64,000 nt of DNA from Planctomycetota bacterium. GTDB lineage: Bacteria; Planctomycetota; UBA1135; GCA-002686595. How positions within the stretch are numbered: the stretch's first letter is position 1; each line of letters opens with the position of its first letter. Below the pieces are notes generated by a model, which was not told where the DNA came from, searched no databases, and saw only the letters and a list, made by a program, of their open reading frames with translations. The DNA lies in NCBI GenBank assembly GCA_029259595.1, contig JAJDEW010000151.1, positions 124,001 to 188,000 on the forward strand, written 5' to 3'. A program made the position numbers and the translations under genes. Positions 43,779-52,537 of the stretch are shown here, piece after piece.

Positions 43779-44255
43779 CTACGGCACGCGGCGGAAGACG
43801 AGCTTCTCCGTCTCCGTCGTCTCGCCGCGCGACACCTCGACCCAGGCGACGAGCTCGTCCTCCCCGCGCCGCTCGTAGAGCACGGGACCGAAGCGCGCGC
43901 TCCGGGTGTCGCTCTCCAGCGCGGGCCAGACGAGCGGCTCCGCCTTGTCCTCCCAGGCGGTCAGGTCCGCACCGAAATGGCGCAGGCGCATCTGCGGCCC
44001 GTCCGGAGTCTCCGCCAGCGTCACGATCTCGTACAGGACGACCTCGTCCTCGACGACCAGCCGGAACAGCCCCGACATCGCCCCCCCGCGCTCCCCCAGC
44101 CACACCTCCTCGACCACACCACCAAAGCCCTCGCCGAGCCAGTGCCCCTCCAACCAGGCGAAGGCGAATTCAGGAGCGGGCGCGGGTTCCGCGGCTTGTT
44201 GCAGGAGGAAGGGGAAGGGAACGAGGGCCGACAACACGAGCGTCGCGATCTTCAT
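43779..44255 (-). CDS. DUF6265-like exported protein
   Basis: 158 residues with a signal peptide (MKIATLVLSALVPFPFLLQQA). The mature part begins FAWLEGHWLGEGFGG and continues with EEVWLGERGGAMSGLFRLV and MRLRHFGADLTAWE, the pattern of the DUF6265 beta-barrel family of unknown function, possibly a lipid or small-ligand binder. It is convergent with the FG-GAP gene; only 7 bases separate the stops. Confidence 0.8.
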   Translation of the reverse strand: MKIATLVLSALVPFPFLLQQAAEPAPAPEFAFAWLEGHWLGEGFGGVVEEVWLGERGGAMSGLFRLVVEDEVVLYEIVTLAETPDGPQMRLRHFGADLTAWEDKAEPLVWPALESDTRSARFGPVLYERRGEDELVAWVEVSRGETTETEKLVFRRVP

Positions 44256-44636
44256 GGCGAATGTTGGTACGGGACAGGGTGGAAGGGCTTCTGAAGTGTC
44301 GACGGACGGCGGCCACACGACTCGACCGTCTCTTCCAAGGAACAGCAGCACTTCCGTGGTGCAGGGAGTTTCGGATCGTTCCGTCACCACGGGAGTTCAC
44401 GTCGGTCTTCCCTTGCGAAGGCCCCCGCAGGGCCTTTCGAGGGGCGTTGATCGATGTTCCAATCCGCCTGCGAGCGCGCGGGATCCGGTTCCGCGGGGGC
44501 CCACGGGCCAAAGGAGCGGGTACCGTGGCCAGCCGGGCTCACGCGCGCCCGACCCCGAAGGCCCCCCCTCGCCCCGGAGCGACGTGAAAGAGGACGTCGC
44601 AACGAACCGGACACCAGTCAAGCACATCAGTCCTTC
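44256..44636. other. 381-base intergenic region between divergent genes
   Basis: No gene is supported. A hairpin CGAAGGCCC / GGGCCTTTCG with one bulge lies near 44415-44440. No convincing promoter could be assigned. Confidence 0.5.
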
Positions 44637-45200
44637 ATGCCACGTCCGCTCGTGATGCTCTTCGCCCTGCTCCTCGCCTTCCCCTTCGTCGGCGCCTGTC
44701 GGGCCCCGCAAGCGCTTCCCCCGCCACCGCCCGGCGACGTGGCCGCGGTCGATGCCGTGCTCGAGGCCCTCTACGCGAGCTTCGCCTTCGAGGCCGGCGG
44801 CGAGGCGGACTGGGAAGCGATGGAGGCGCTGTTTCTCGAGGGCGCCGCCTTCGTGGCGCCGATCCGAGCCGGCCAGACCCCGCGGGCCGTCGACGCGCGG
44901 CGCTTCGTCGCCAACTTCCGGGAGTGGGTGCGCACGTCGCCCGAGGTCGCCTCCGGGCTGCACGAGCGCATCCTGGGCCGGCGCATCGAGCTCTTCGGAC
45001 ACATCGCCCAGGCCTGGGTCGCGTTCGAGGGATTCGTGCCGGCGACAGGGCGCGCGCAGACGCGTGGGCTCGACGCCATTCAACTCGTGCGATCGCCGGC
45101 GGGCTGGCGCCTCGTCTCGTTCACGACGCACTACGCGAGCCCGAGCGAACCCCTGCCAGCACGCTTTCTGGGCGCGGCCGAACCGTCGCTCGCGCCCTGA
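44637..45200 (+). CDS. SnoaL/NTF2-like lipoprotein
   Basis: 187 residues. A lipoprotein signal with FVGAC lipobox (about 12-21) is followed by a Pro-rich linker and an NTF2/SnoaL-like cone fold: AVDAVLEALYASFAFEAGGE, then AFVAPIRAG, EWVRTSPEVASGLHERILGRR and the terminal GWRLVSFTTHYA. These folds hold small ligands or act as simple enzymes; the substrate is unknown. It is convergent with the DUF1080 gene (21 bases between stops). Confidence 0.75.
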   Translation: MPRPLVMLFALLLAFPFVGACRAPQALPPPPPGDVAAVDAVLEALYASFAFEAGGEADWEAMEALFLEGAAFVAPIRAGQTPRAVDARRFVANFREWVRTSPEVASGLHERILGRRIELFGHIAQAWVAFEGFVPATGRAQTRGLDAIQLVRSPAGWRLVSFTTHYASPSEPLPARFLGAAEPSLAP

Positions 45201-45221
45201 CCTCGCCCGCCTCTTCCGCTC

Positions 45222-45986
45222 TCAGAGCTCGCGCACCCAGACGTTGCGAAAGCGCACGGGGTTGCCGTGATCCTGGAGCTGAATCGGTCCCTGCGGTTCG
45301 TGCGGAGCGTACGTCGCGACCTCGCGATGGCGCGTCGCGCCGAGGAAGGGCTCCGCATGGTGCACGGCGACTCCGTTGTGCAGCACGGTGACGATACCCG
45401 GGCTCACGAGCTCGTCGCCCTCGAAGCGCGGCGCGCGGAAGAGGATGTCGTAGGTGTTCCACGAGCCCGGCGCGCGCGTCACGTTCACGTCCGGCGGACG
45501 CTGACCGTAGAGGGCGGCGGCCTGACCATCGGCGTAGGAGCGGTTCTCGAAGGAGTCGAGGATCTGAATCTCGTAACGACCCATCAGGAAGACGCCGCTG
45601 TTGCCGCGCCCCTGCGACTCGGACTGGATCTCGGTTGGGGACGACCATTCGAGATGGAGTTGCACATCGCCGAAGCTCTGGCGCGTGCGGATGTCGCCGC
45701 TGCCGTTCACCTCCATCACGCCCCCATCGACACGCCAGCCGGCGGCCTCACCCTCCCGCCCCTGCCAGGCGGACAGGTCGGTGCCGTCGAAGAGCACGAT
45801 GGCGTCGCTCGGCGGGGCCGCACCTCGGCCCGCGACGACGACGTCCGGCACGGGCCGCGCCTTGTCGTGCACGCGCCACTGCGAGGCGGGCAACCGAGGC
45901 GTGTCGTCGTACCCGACCCCCTGCGGAGCGAGCACGAGGACGACCAGGAGAGCGGGCGGAGCAGTGAGGGCGAAGAGCTTCGACAT
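45222..45986 (-). CDS. Exported DUF1080 (3-keto-disaccharide hydrolase-like) protein
   Basis: 254 residues with a signal peptide. A single DUF1080 domain starts IVLFDGTDLSAWQG and has the typical GNSGVFLMGRYEIQILDSFEN core, then GSWNTYDILFRAPRF and the closing PIQLQDHGNPVRFRNVWVREL. Members of this family cleave 3-keto-glycosides, and are often paired with sugar oxidoreductases. It is a compact single-domain version of the domain also found in the ApbE fusion and in the beta-propeller protein. Confidence 0.9.
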   Translation of the reverse strand: MSKLFALTAPPALLVVLVLAPQGVGYDDTPRLPASQWRVHDKARPVPDVVVAGRGAAPPSDAIVLFDGTDLSAWQGREGEAAGWRVDGGVMEVNGSGDIRTRQSFGDVQLHLEWSSPTEIQSESQGRGNSGVFLMGRYEIQILDSFENRSYADGQAAALYGQRPPDVNVTRAPGSWNTYDILFRAPRFEGDELVSPGIVTVLHNGVAVHHAEPFLGATRHREVATYAPHEPQGPIQLQDHGNPVRFRNVWVREL

Positions 45987-46148
45987 GACGGCCTGGAGGG
46001 TTCGGTGGACTCGCCCGCGGCGTCGCACACGTGCGGGCTTCGAGCCAGGATCCTACCCCACCCACCCGGCAGGACACGACCGTCACGAGGCCGCGTCCGA
46101 GAGCGACGCGACGGCGGAGCATGCGTTCGGACTCGGCGCGCGCCGTGC

Positions 46149-48095
46149 TCAGAACTGGAAGACCGGCGCCTGACGATTCGAGGTCGGCAACGGGAACCGG
46201 AGGGGGCGCGCGACCTCGATCGTCTGCAGCCAGATCGTCCGCCCGCGCAGGCCCGGGCCGCCCGGTAGCAACAGTTCGAAGCGTCCCAGGCCGTCGGGTC
46301 CGATTCCGATCACCGCCAGCGTGTGCAGCTGCGTGAAGGCGTAGCCGAGCGCGAGCTCGACGCGACCGGGGAGCGAGCTCGGGAGCGGAGAGAGCGAGCC
46401 GAGCAACAGGTGAACGGCGCCTCCAGTGCCGCTGCAAACGACCGGCCCGAAGCTCGAGAAGAACGGATCGCCCGCGTCGCCGTTCGCCACTTGCAAGCGG
46501 GGGGCGTCCGACGGCTCGACGGCGAAGGACAACGTCGCCGAACCGCGCACGGAACGCAGCTCGAGCTCGTGACGCCCGCTGCCGAGCTCGGGTGCATCGA
46601 AGGCCCAGGTCTCGCGATCGATCCAGGTCGACCCCTTCGTGTGCAGGCGGCCGTCGAACAGGAGCTGGTCGTCGGCTGCGAAGTTCGCGCCCGTGAGCCG
46701 GACCGACTGTGCGGTCCCCGGCTCGAGGCAGGGCAGCGGATCGACCGAGAGCGCCGTCAGGCGGGGCGGTGCCGTCGGAACCGGGTTCGGGTCGAAGCCG
46801 TCGAGCGTCGACGCGCCCGAACCGAGCGGGTCAAGATGCGCGGACACGTCGGGCCAGGCGTCGACGAGCGCCCCGAAGGAGTCGTCGAAGTCGTTGCCGC
46901 AGGTCGCCTGGCCACAGCAGAGCTGCCCCAGGAAGCGGCCGTCGCGCGTGTAGAGCGGAGCGCCTGACGAGCCCTGCTCCGTCACGCCGTCGTCCCAGGC
47001 GAGGACGTTCCAGAAGACGCCGCTCTTCGCGGGAGGATCGTCGTCGAAGCTGATCGCCTTCGGAAGCCCGAGCGGATGGTGCACGCAGAGCGTGGCCGCG
47101 GGCGCGACTCCACGGCGGTCCCAACCCGCGAGGAAGACACCGTAGGCCGGCGGGATCGGCGCGAGCACGCGCACCAGATTGAAGTCGCGTGCGGCGTCAT
47201 GGGCGAGCCGCACGGAGCCTTGCACGGTGAAGTCGAGCGGCGCGGGCCCGTTGCCGCATGCGGACCGCTCGAAGCCAAAGCGGAAGATCGCATCGTCGAG
47301 GTCGCCGCAGTGGTCCGCGCACATGAGGAGTTGTGCCCCGTCCTCGGCGGTGTTGTTCAGGAACGACCCGGTGCACAGGAGACCTCCGACGACGACCTGG
47401 ACCGTCGCGGCGCTCACGTCCTCGAACCCGTCACCGAGCGGGCAGACGACATCGATCACACAATCCGCGGCCGAAGCGGTGCTCGCGGACTTCGCGAGCG
47501 CATCGAGCTCACGGTAGCCGTGCACGACCCGCTCGATGACCAGCTCGGCCGGCGCATCGACTCCGGCCGGCTCCCAGTACTCCAGGGTCACGGCGTCCGC
47601 GGGCACGGGCCGGATGGCCATGCGCCCGTTGGGCTTGTTGTTGAGCCATGAGAAGCCACCGAGCACGTGCTCGCGCGCGTCGTCGTAGACGTAGAGGTCG
47701 GCCCCGCGCGGCAGTTGCCAGCGCGAAAAGACGAAGGACACCGACCGCGCCCCGGGGCAGCTCACGCGCAAACGTCCGACACGACCGCCGTCCGGCAACG
47801 CCTCCCAGACCCCATCGCGCGCGAGCGACAGCTCGACCTCGTGCTCGAATCCGAAACGGTGGGGCCGGCCCTTGGGCGCGAGGCGGTCCTCCAGCGCGAG
47901 GAAGGAGAGCGCCGGCGCAGGAAGGACCTGCGTGCGCGGCGGACGCAGCGCGCGGGAGGCCGACAACGGAGTTCCACCGACTTCGACCTGGGCGGAGAGG
48001 CTGGTGAGCGTGCCGCCAAGGAGCCCGCCGAGACCGACGAGCAGCTTGGCGCAGAAGGGCGCTCTGCCCGGCGGGACGGTCGTGGGCTTCCTCAT
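46149..48095 (-). CDS. Lysyl-endopeptidase-like S1 serine protease with C-terminal Ig-like domain
   Basis: 648 residues with a signal peptide (about 1-35). The trypsin-like core resembles lysyl endopeptidase: His in LLMCADHCGD (where many have TAAHC), Asp in ARDFNLVRV, and Ser in GVTEQGSSGAPLYTRDGRFLG, followed by many paired cysteines (GQLCCGQATCGN). A pro- or beta domain covers about 40-230. After the protease, from about 450, there is a TIG/IPT-like beta domain (RLTALSVDPLPCLEPGTAQS) and a further beta-rich tail. Secreted lysine-specific proteolysis is plausible; the specificity pocket was not checked. Confidence 0.85.
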   Translation of the reverse strand: MRKPTTVPPGRAPFCAKLLVGLGGLLGGTLTSLSAQVEVGGTPLSASRALRPPRTQVLPAPALSFLALEDRLAPKGRPHRFGFEHEVELSLARDGVWEALPDGGRVGRLRVSCPGARSVSFVFSRWQLPRGADLYVYDDAREHVLGGFSWLNNKPNGRMAIRPVPADAVTLEYWEPAGVDAPAELVIERVVHGYRELDALAKSASTASAADCVIDVVCPLGDGFEDVSAATVQVVVGGLLCTGSFLNNTAEDGAQLLMCADHCGDLDDAIFRFGFERSACGNGPAPLDFTVQGSVRLAHDAARDFNLVRVLAPIPPAYGVFLAGWDRRGVAPAATLCVHHPLGLPKAISFDDDPPAKSGVFWNVLAWDDGVTEQGSSGAPLYTRDGRFLGQLCCGQATCGNDFDDSFGALVDAWPDVSAHLDPLGSGASTLDGFDPNPVPTAPPRLTALSVDPLPCLEPGTAQSVRLTGANFAADDQLLFDGRLHTKGSTWIDRETWAFDAPELGSGRHELELRSVRGSATLSFAVEPSDAPRLQVANGDAGDPFFSSFGPVVCSGTGGAVHLLLGSLSPLPSSLPGRVELALGYAFTQLHTLAVIGIGPDGLGRFELLLPGGPGLRGRTIWLQTIEVARPLRFPLPTSNRQAPVFQF

Positions 48096-48673
48096 AGAAG
48101 GGGACGGGTGAGACGAACGGGTACTGGGCTAGAAAGGAGCGGGCGTCGCGGCCTCCGGTTCTTGACGGCTGTCGACCCGGTCCGGATGGAGCCCGATCGC
48201 CGGAAACCGCCCCGAACGGATTCGCCGGGCCGGGAATCTGCGCAAGCCGAACTCGGGCCCCAGGAGGGTCATGGGGCGACTCCGGCCTCGGAAACAGGGG
48301 TTGCGACCTCTCGAGGGCCATCCCGGGGCGGCTCGGGACCGAAAAAGGTGACCGTCGGAAAGCCGGGCTCCGCGCGGATCGTCGTGGGACAGGCGCGCGC
48401 GGCCGATTTCCCCTGGCTCGCCCCCCCGATGTAGACAGACCGGATACACTCGGGATCGCCGGAGTTCCCGGCCCCCCCACCAGAAAAGACCCGGTTGCGC
48501 GTTGCTCGGCCCGAGAGCGCTCGACTTAGCCCCCCTCCTCACCCCTCGATTCCGACTCGGGCCCATCCGCGCCGCCTGTCCGACGGCGCGTCCCCCTCCC
48601 TCAGCCTCTCCCCACTCGGGTCTCGACTTGCTCGCGTCGAGGCCGGCGCCCAATCCGGAGGAGATTGGACCCT
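48096..48673. other. 578-base intergenic region upstream of the glycoside hydrolase
   Basis: No protein or RNA gene is supported; the frames that are open here lack family features. It separates divergent genes and therefore must hold both promoters, but I could not assign them with confidence. A ribosome site GGAGGAG (48657-48663) at its right end serves the following gene. Confidence 0.5.
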
Positions 48674-51151
48674 GTGCAAATTCGCATGACACGCCTGGAA
48701 GCCCTGGCGGCAGCCCTACGGGTCGCAGCCTGTTCTCTCGTCCTCGTTCCCCTGGGCACGGCGCGGCCAGCCGCCTCCGTTCAAGACGGGCTCGAGGTCT
48801 CGACCCTCGAAGCGATCGTCTCCCTGATTCCGGGGAAGCAGCGCGCCGAGCTTTCCGCGGAGACCTCGGCCTCGCCCGGTGAGCTCGTGGCCTACGAGTG
48901 GAGCATTCTGGACGGCCCAGAGGGCTCGTTCACCACACCGCACGGGCTGACAACGGAGTTCCTGCCCTCGGTCGCGGGCCGCTACGTGATCCGCTTTTCC
49001 GCCTGGCGGACCCCGCAGAGCCGCGCAGTGGACGACGTCACGGTCTACGTCTACGAGCTGCAGGAGAACGGCGACCTCGTGACGGGAACGCATCAGAAGT
49101 GGCGACCGCTGACGATCGACTTCCACAACGACTTCGACCTGGCGGAGGTCGGCACGAACAGCGCCTTTCGCAACTACCGCTTGCAGGTGGCCTTCCACCA
49201 CCCGCGCTCGGGTGACACGTACGAGGTTCCGGGCTTCTTCGCGGCCGACGGCGACGCGGCGAACACCGGTGCCGATTCGGGCAACGTCTGGCGCGTTCAC
49301 TTCAGCCCCCCGCACACGGGGCGCTGGTTCTACAGCGCGAGCTTCCGCACGGGCACCGACGTGGCCGTCAACCTGAGCTCGATCGCCGGAACCCCCACGG
49401 GCTTCGATGGCCACACGGGCGGCTTCCGCATCCACCCGACGAATCCGTCCGCCGGCGGCTTCTATCCCCAGGGCTTGCTGCAGTACGTCGACGGGCAACA
49501 CCTGCGGTTCGCCGAGACCAAGGAGTTCTATCTCAAGGGTGGGGCCGACAGTCCCGAGAACTTCCTCGGCTACTACGAGTTCGACAACACGTTCGACGAC
49601 GGCGGAAACACGAACTCGTTGAACCAGAGCGTGTATGCCGACGGCCTGCACCACTACGACGCTCACCTGGCCGACTACGCGAACGACTCGGACGATCTCT
49701 TGTGGCAGAACGGCAAGGGCCGGCGCATCTTCGGCGCGATCAGCTACCTCGGGTCGACGGGAATGAACAGCGCCTACTTCCTGACCTACAACACCGATGG
49801 CGGGGACGGGCGCGAGGTCTTTCCCTGGACCTCGCCACAGCAGCGCTCCGCGTACGACGTCAGCAAGCTGGAGCAGTGGAATCGCGTCTTCGAGCACATG
49901 ATGCGCAAGGGCGTCGGGATGCACCTCGTCACCCAGGAGACCGAGAACGACCAGATCTTGAACGCGGGCAATCTCGGGCCGCAACGCATGCTCTACTACC
50001 GCGAGCTCGTGGCGCGCTTCTCGCATCACCTCGCGTTGACGTGGAACCTGGGCGAGGAGAACTCGAACACCGAGCTGCAAGTGCGCTCCTACGCGCGCTA
50101 CATCCGCGCGCTCGACCCCTACGACCACCCGATCACGGTGCACTCGCACCCCTCGCTCGTCGACCAGGTCTTCGACCCGCTCTTCGGGTTCGAGATGATG
50201 GAGGGGCCCTCGCTGCAGCTCGGACTGAACGACGTCCACTCGCGCACGATCCAGATGGTCGCGGAGTCGAATGCCGCCGAACGCCCGTGGGTCGTGTGCT
50301 ACGACGAGCAGAACCCCGCGAACCTCGGGCTCGTTCCCGACGCCGTGGACTTCTGGCACGACGAAATGCGCCAAAAGGCCCTGTGGGGCAACCTGATGGC
50401 CCAGGGCGGCGGCGTCGAATACTACTTCGGGTTCGGCAACGTCCACGACGACCTCGACTGTGAGGACTGGCGCACGCGCGACCACATGTGGGAGTTGACC
50501 CGCTACGCGCTCGACTCCTTCCGCACGTATCTGCCCTTCTGGCGCATGGAGTCGATCGACGCCTTGACGCCCGATGTCAACGACTACGTGCTGGCCGAGG
50601 AAGGTCAGATCTACGCCGTGTATCGTCCCAGCGGAGGCGCGACGACCCTGGATCTGGGCCCGACGACCGACACGTTCTCCGTCAGGTGGTTCCTGCCGCG
50701 CTTCGGTGGCGCGCTCGAATTCGGAAGCGTCACGCAGGTGACCGGACCCGGCGTCGTCTCGATCGGCAACTCACCTACGGGCGGCGACTGGCTCGCGATC
50801 GTGCAGAACACCACGAATCGGCGGCCCTCGATCCTGTCGGTCGAGCCCGATCCGAAGACGTACACCAGAGAGGGGCCGTTCGCGATCCAGGTTCGCGTCG
50901 ACGATCCGGACGGCTGGTTCGACATCGCGAGCGTCGTCATGCACTTCTTCCGTCCGGACGGCACCCACCTGGGCCGCGTGAACCTTCCGCGCACAGGCGG
51001 CGAGCTGTACACCATCTATGTCGAGGATTTCGAGTTCACGACCGGGGTCTGGAACCTCGTGACCGGCGTGGTCGACAAGAGCGGGTCCATCGCCTTTCGG
51101 GTCGACGAGTTCACCGTCATCGGGCTCCATCCCCACCTGCCCGTCCGCTGA
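48674..51151 (+). CDS. DUF5060-type glycoside-hydrolase-like exported protein
   Basis: 825 residues. A signal segment (about 8-35) precedes an Ig/PKD-like domain (about 45-130, EWSILDGPEGSFTTPHGLTT), then a DUF5060-type beta domain (about 145-260) and a TIM-barrel-like region (about 275-620) with a carboxylate-rich LTWNLGEENSNTE, as in apiosidase-type GH140 relatives. The C-terminal region (about 650-825) is a putative collagen-binding or Ig-like module. It probably cleaves plant or algal polysaccharide. The GTG start was chosen for its 10-base distance from a GGAGGAG site; an ATG four codons later is also possible. Confidence 0.75.
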   Translation: MQIRMTRLEALAAALRVAACSLVLVPLGTARPAASVQDGLEVSTLEAIVSLIPGKQRAELSAETSASPGELVAYEWSILDGPEGSFTTPHGLTTEFLPSVAGRYVIRFSAWRTPQSRAVDDVTVYVYELQENGDLVTGTHQKWRPLTIDFHNDFDLAEVGTNSAFRNYRLQVAFHHPRSGDTYEVPGFFAADGDAANTGADSGNVWRVHFSPPHTGRWFYSASFRTGTDVAVNLSSIAGTPTGFDGHTGGFRIHPTNPSAGGFYPQGLLQYVDGQHLRFAETKEFYLKGGADSPENFLGYYEFDNTFDDGGNTNSLNQSVYADGLHHYDAHLADYANDSDDLLWQNGKGRRIFGAISYLGSTGMNSAYFLTYNTDGGDGREVFPWTSPQQRSAYDVSKLEQWNRVFEHMMRKGVGMHLVTQETENDQILNAGNLGPQRMLYYRELVARFSHHLALTWNLGEENSNTELQVRSYARYIRALDPYDHPITVHSHPSLVDQVFDPLFGFEMMEGPSLQLGLNDVHSRTIQMVAESNAAERPWVVCYDEQNPANLGLVPDAVDFWHDEMRQKALWGNLMAQGGGVEYYFGFGNVHDDLDCEDWRTRDHMWELTRYALDSFRTYLPFWRMESIDALTPDVNDYVLAEEGQIYAVYRPSGGATTLDLGPTTDTFSVRWFLPRFGGALEFGSVTQVTGPGVVSIGNSPTGGDWLAIVQNTTNRRPSILSVEPDPKTYTREGPFAIQVRVDDPDGWFDIASVVMHFFRPDGTHLGRVNLPRTGGELYTIYVEDFEFTTGVWNLVTGVVDKSGSIAFRVDEFTVIGLHPHLPVR

Positions 51152-51166
51152 GTCGCGCAGTCCGTC

Positions 51167-52387
51167 TCAGCCTGCGCGGACGTGCACGAGCTCACCGATC
51201 GCGGTGAGGATCTCGCGCAGCGTGTCGTAGTCGGCGTGCCGGGCGCGAACCCAGGCGTTCGCCATGTAGCCCGCCTCGACACCCTGCGTCTGCGTCCCCG
51301 GCGGCGGGAAGTGCGCGTCGATCAGGTGCTCGCCGAAACGCGCCTTCATCTCGTCCCGCCCCTCGTAGCCCGTGATCCGCCCGTCGCGATCCGGCCTCAG
51401 GGCGATCATTCCCGTCGTATAGGCGCGCGTCGCCTTCGCGTCCGTGCGACCGTGGACGATCGCCTTCGCCCATTCCTCGTAGAGGTCGAGCCCGTTGCCC
51501 TCGCCGTAGATGTCCCAGACCATGACCCCCGGCGGCCGGCAGCCGATCTCGGAGAACTTCAACCCCTTCTCGCCGAAGAACCACTCCATGTGCGTCGCAC
51601 TCGTCTCGATGCCAAGCGCGGCGTTCACCTTCTTCGCGAGCGCCTTGACCTCGTCGTAGGACGGATCGTCGACGCGATTCGTCACGAGGATCTGCGGGGA
51701 GATCCAGCGGTTGCGCATCGCCTCCAGCACGTTGGGGTAGTAGTGGCAGGCGAAGTCGTGCACGACCTCCCCACCGATCGAGATCGTGTCGTAGAAGCCC
51801 TCGTGCCCCTCGACGAACTCCTCGACGGCCACGGCAGCGCCTTGATCGACGTGGCTGGAACGGATCGCCGCCTCGAGCTCTTCGTCGTTCGCGGCGCGAT
51901 ACGTCCCTGCCGCCCCAGCGCTGTCACGGGGCTTGAGGATCACCGGATAGCCCACGCGTCGTGCGAAGGCACGCACCTCCTCGGCGTCCTTCGTCCCCGT
52001 CGACTGCGCGCACGGCACACCCGCCTCTCGCAGCACGTCCTTCATGGCCGGCTTGTCACGACACAACCACGCGGTGCGTGAGGTCGTCCCCGGAATGTCG
52101 CACGCCTCGCGTACGTGCGCCGCCGCCATGATGTGCGCTTCGACGGTCGCCTCCAGGCGATCGACCCACTCGCGCCCTTGAACGCGTTTGACGACCTCGA
52201 GCAGTGCCCCCTCGTCGACGACCGACGGCACGCGCTCGTAGCCATAGAGGCTCTCGCGCAATTCGCGGGGCAAGCCCTCCAGCGGCGACTCGCCGATCGC
52301 GGTCACCCGAGCCCCCACGCGACGCAGGGCGTGCACGAACTTCTGTTGGTTGCGCGGGAAGGCGGGCTCGAGGAAAAGGACGTGCAT
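51167..52387 (-). CDS. ATP-grasp carboxylate-amine ligase-like protein (paralogue A)
   Basis: 406 residues. The N-terminal about 110 residues are a Rossmann-like domain (MHVLFLEPAFPRNQQKFVHALRRVG). The ATP-grasp core has CRDKPAMKDVLREAGVP, GYPVILKPRDSAGAAGTY (ATP-binding Lys), VAVEEFVEGHEGFYDT and the metal-site segment FSEIGCRPPGVMV. ATP-grasp enzymes activate a carboxylate as acyl phosphate for attack by an amine or thiol. The order of motifs and THMEWF segment match the two other copies in this window. The gene stands alone on this strand, convergent with the glycoside hydrolase. The substrate is unknown. GGAG lies 8 bases before the ATG. Confidence 0.87.
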   Translation of the reverse strand: MHVLFLEPAFPRNQQKFVHALRRVGARVTAIGESPLEGLPRELRESLYGYERVPSVVDEGALLEVVKRVQGREWVDRLEATVEAHIMAAAHVREACDIPGTTSRTAWLCRDKPAMKDVLREAGVPCAQSTGTKDAEEVRAFARRVGYPVILKPRDSAGAAGTYRAANDEELEAAIRSSHVDQGAAVAVEEFVEGHEGFYDTISIGGEVVHDFACHYYPNVLEAMRNRWISPQILVTNRVDDPSYDEVKALAKKVNAALGIETSATHMEWFFGEKGLKFSEIGCRPPGVMVWDIYGEGNGLDLYEEWAKAIVHGRTDAKATRAYTTGMIALRPDRDGRITGYEGRDEMKARFGEHLIDAHFPPPGTQTQGVEAGYMANAWVRARHADYDTLREILTAIGELVHVRAG

Positions 52388-52537
52388 AGGGGGCTCCGGA
52401 GCTGGAAGGGAGCCCAAGGTATCCGCGCGCCGGTCGAGCGCACAACCTCGGGAACGCGAAGCCGCTGCCGAGGGCGACCCTGCAACGAACGCTGGCGACG
52501 TGTTCTACCCCCGGCGAGCGCGAGGGGTCCATGTACC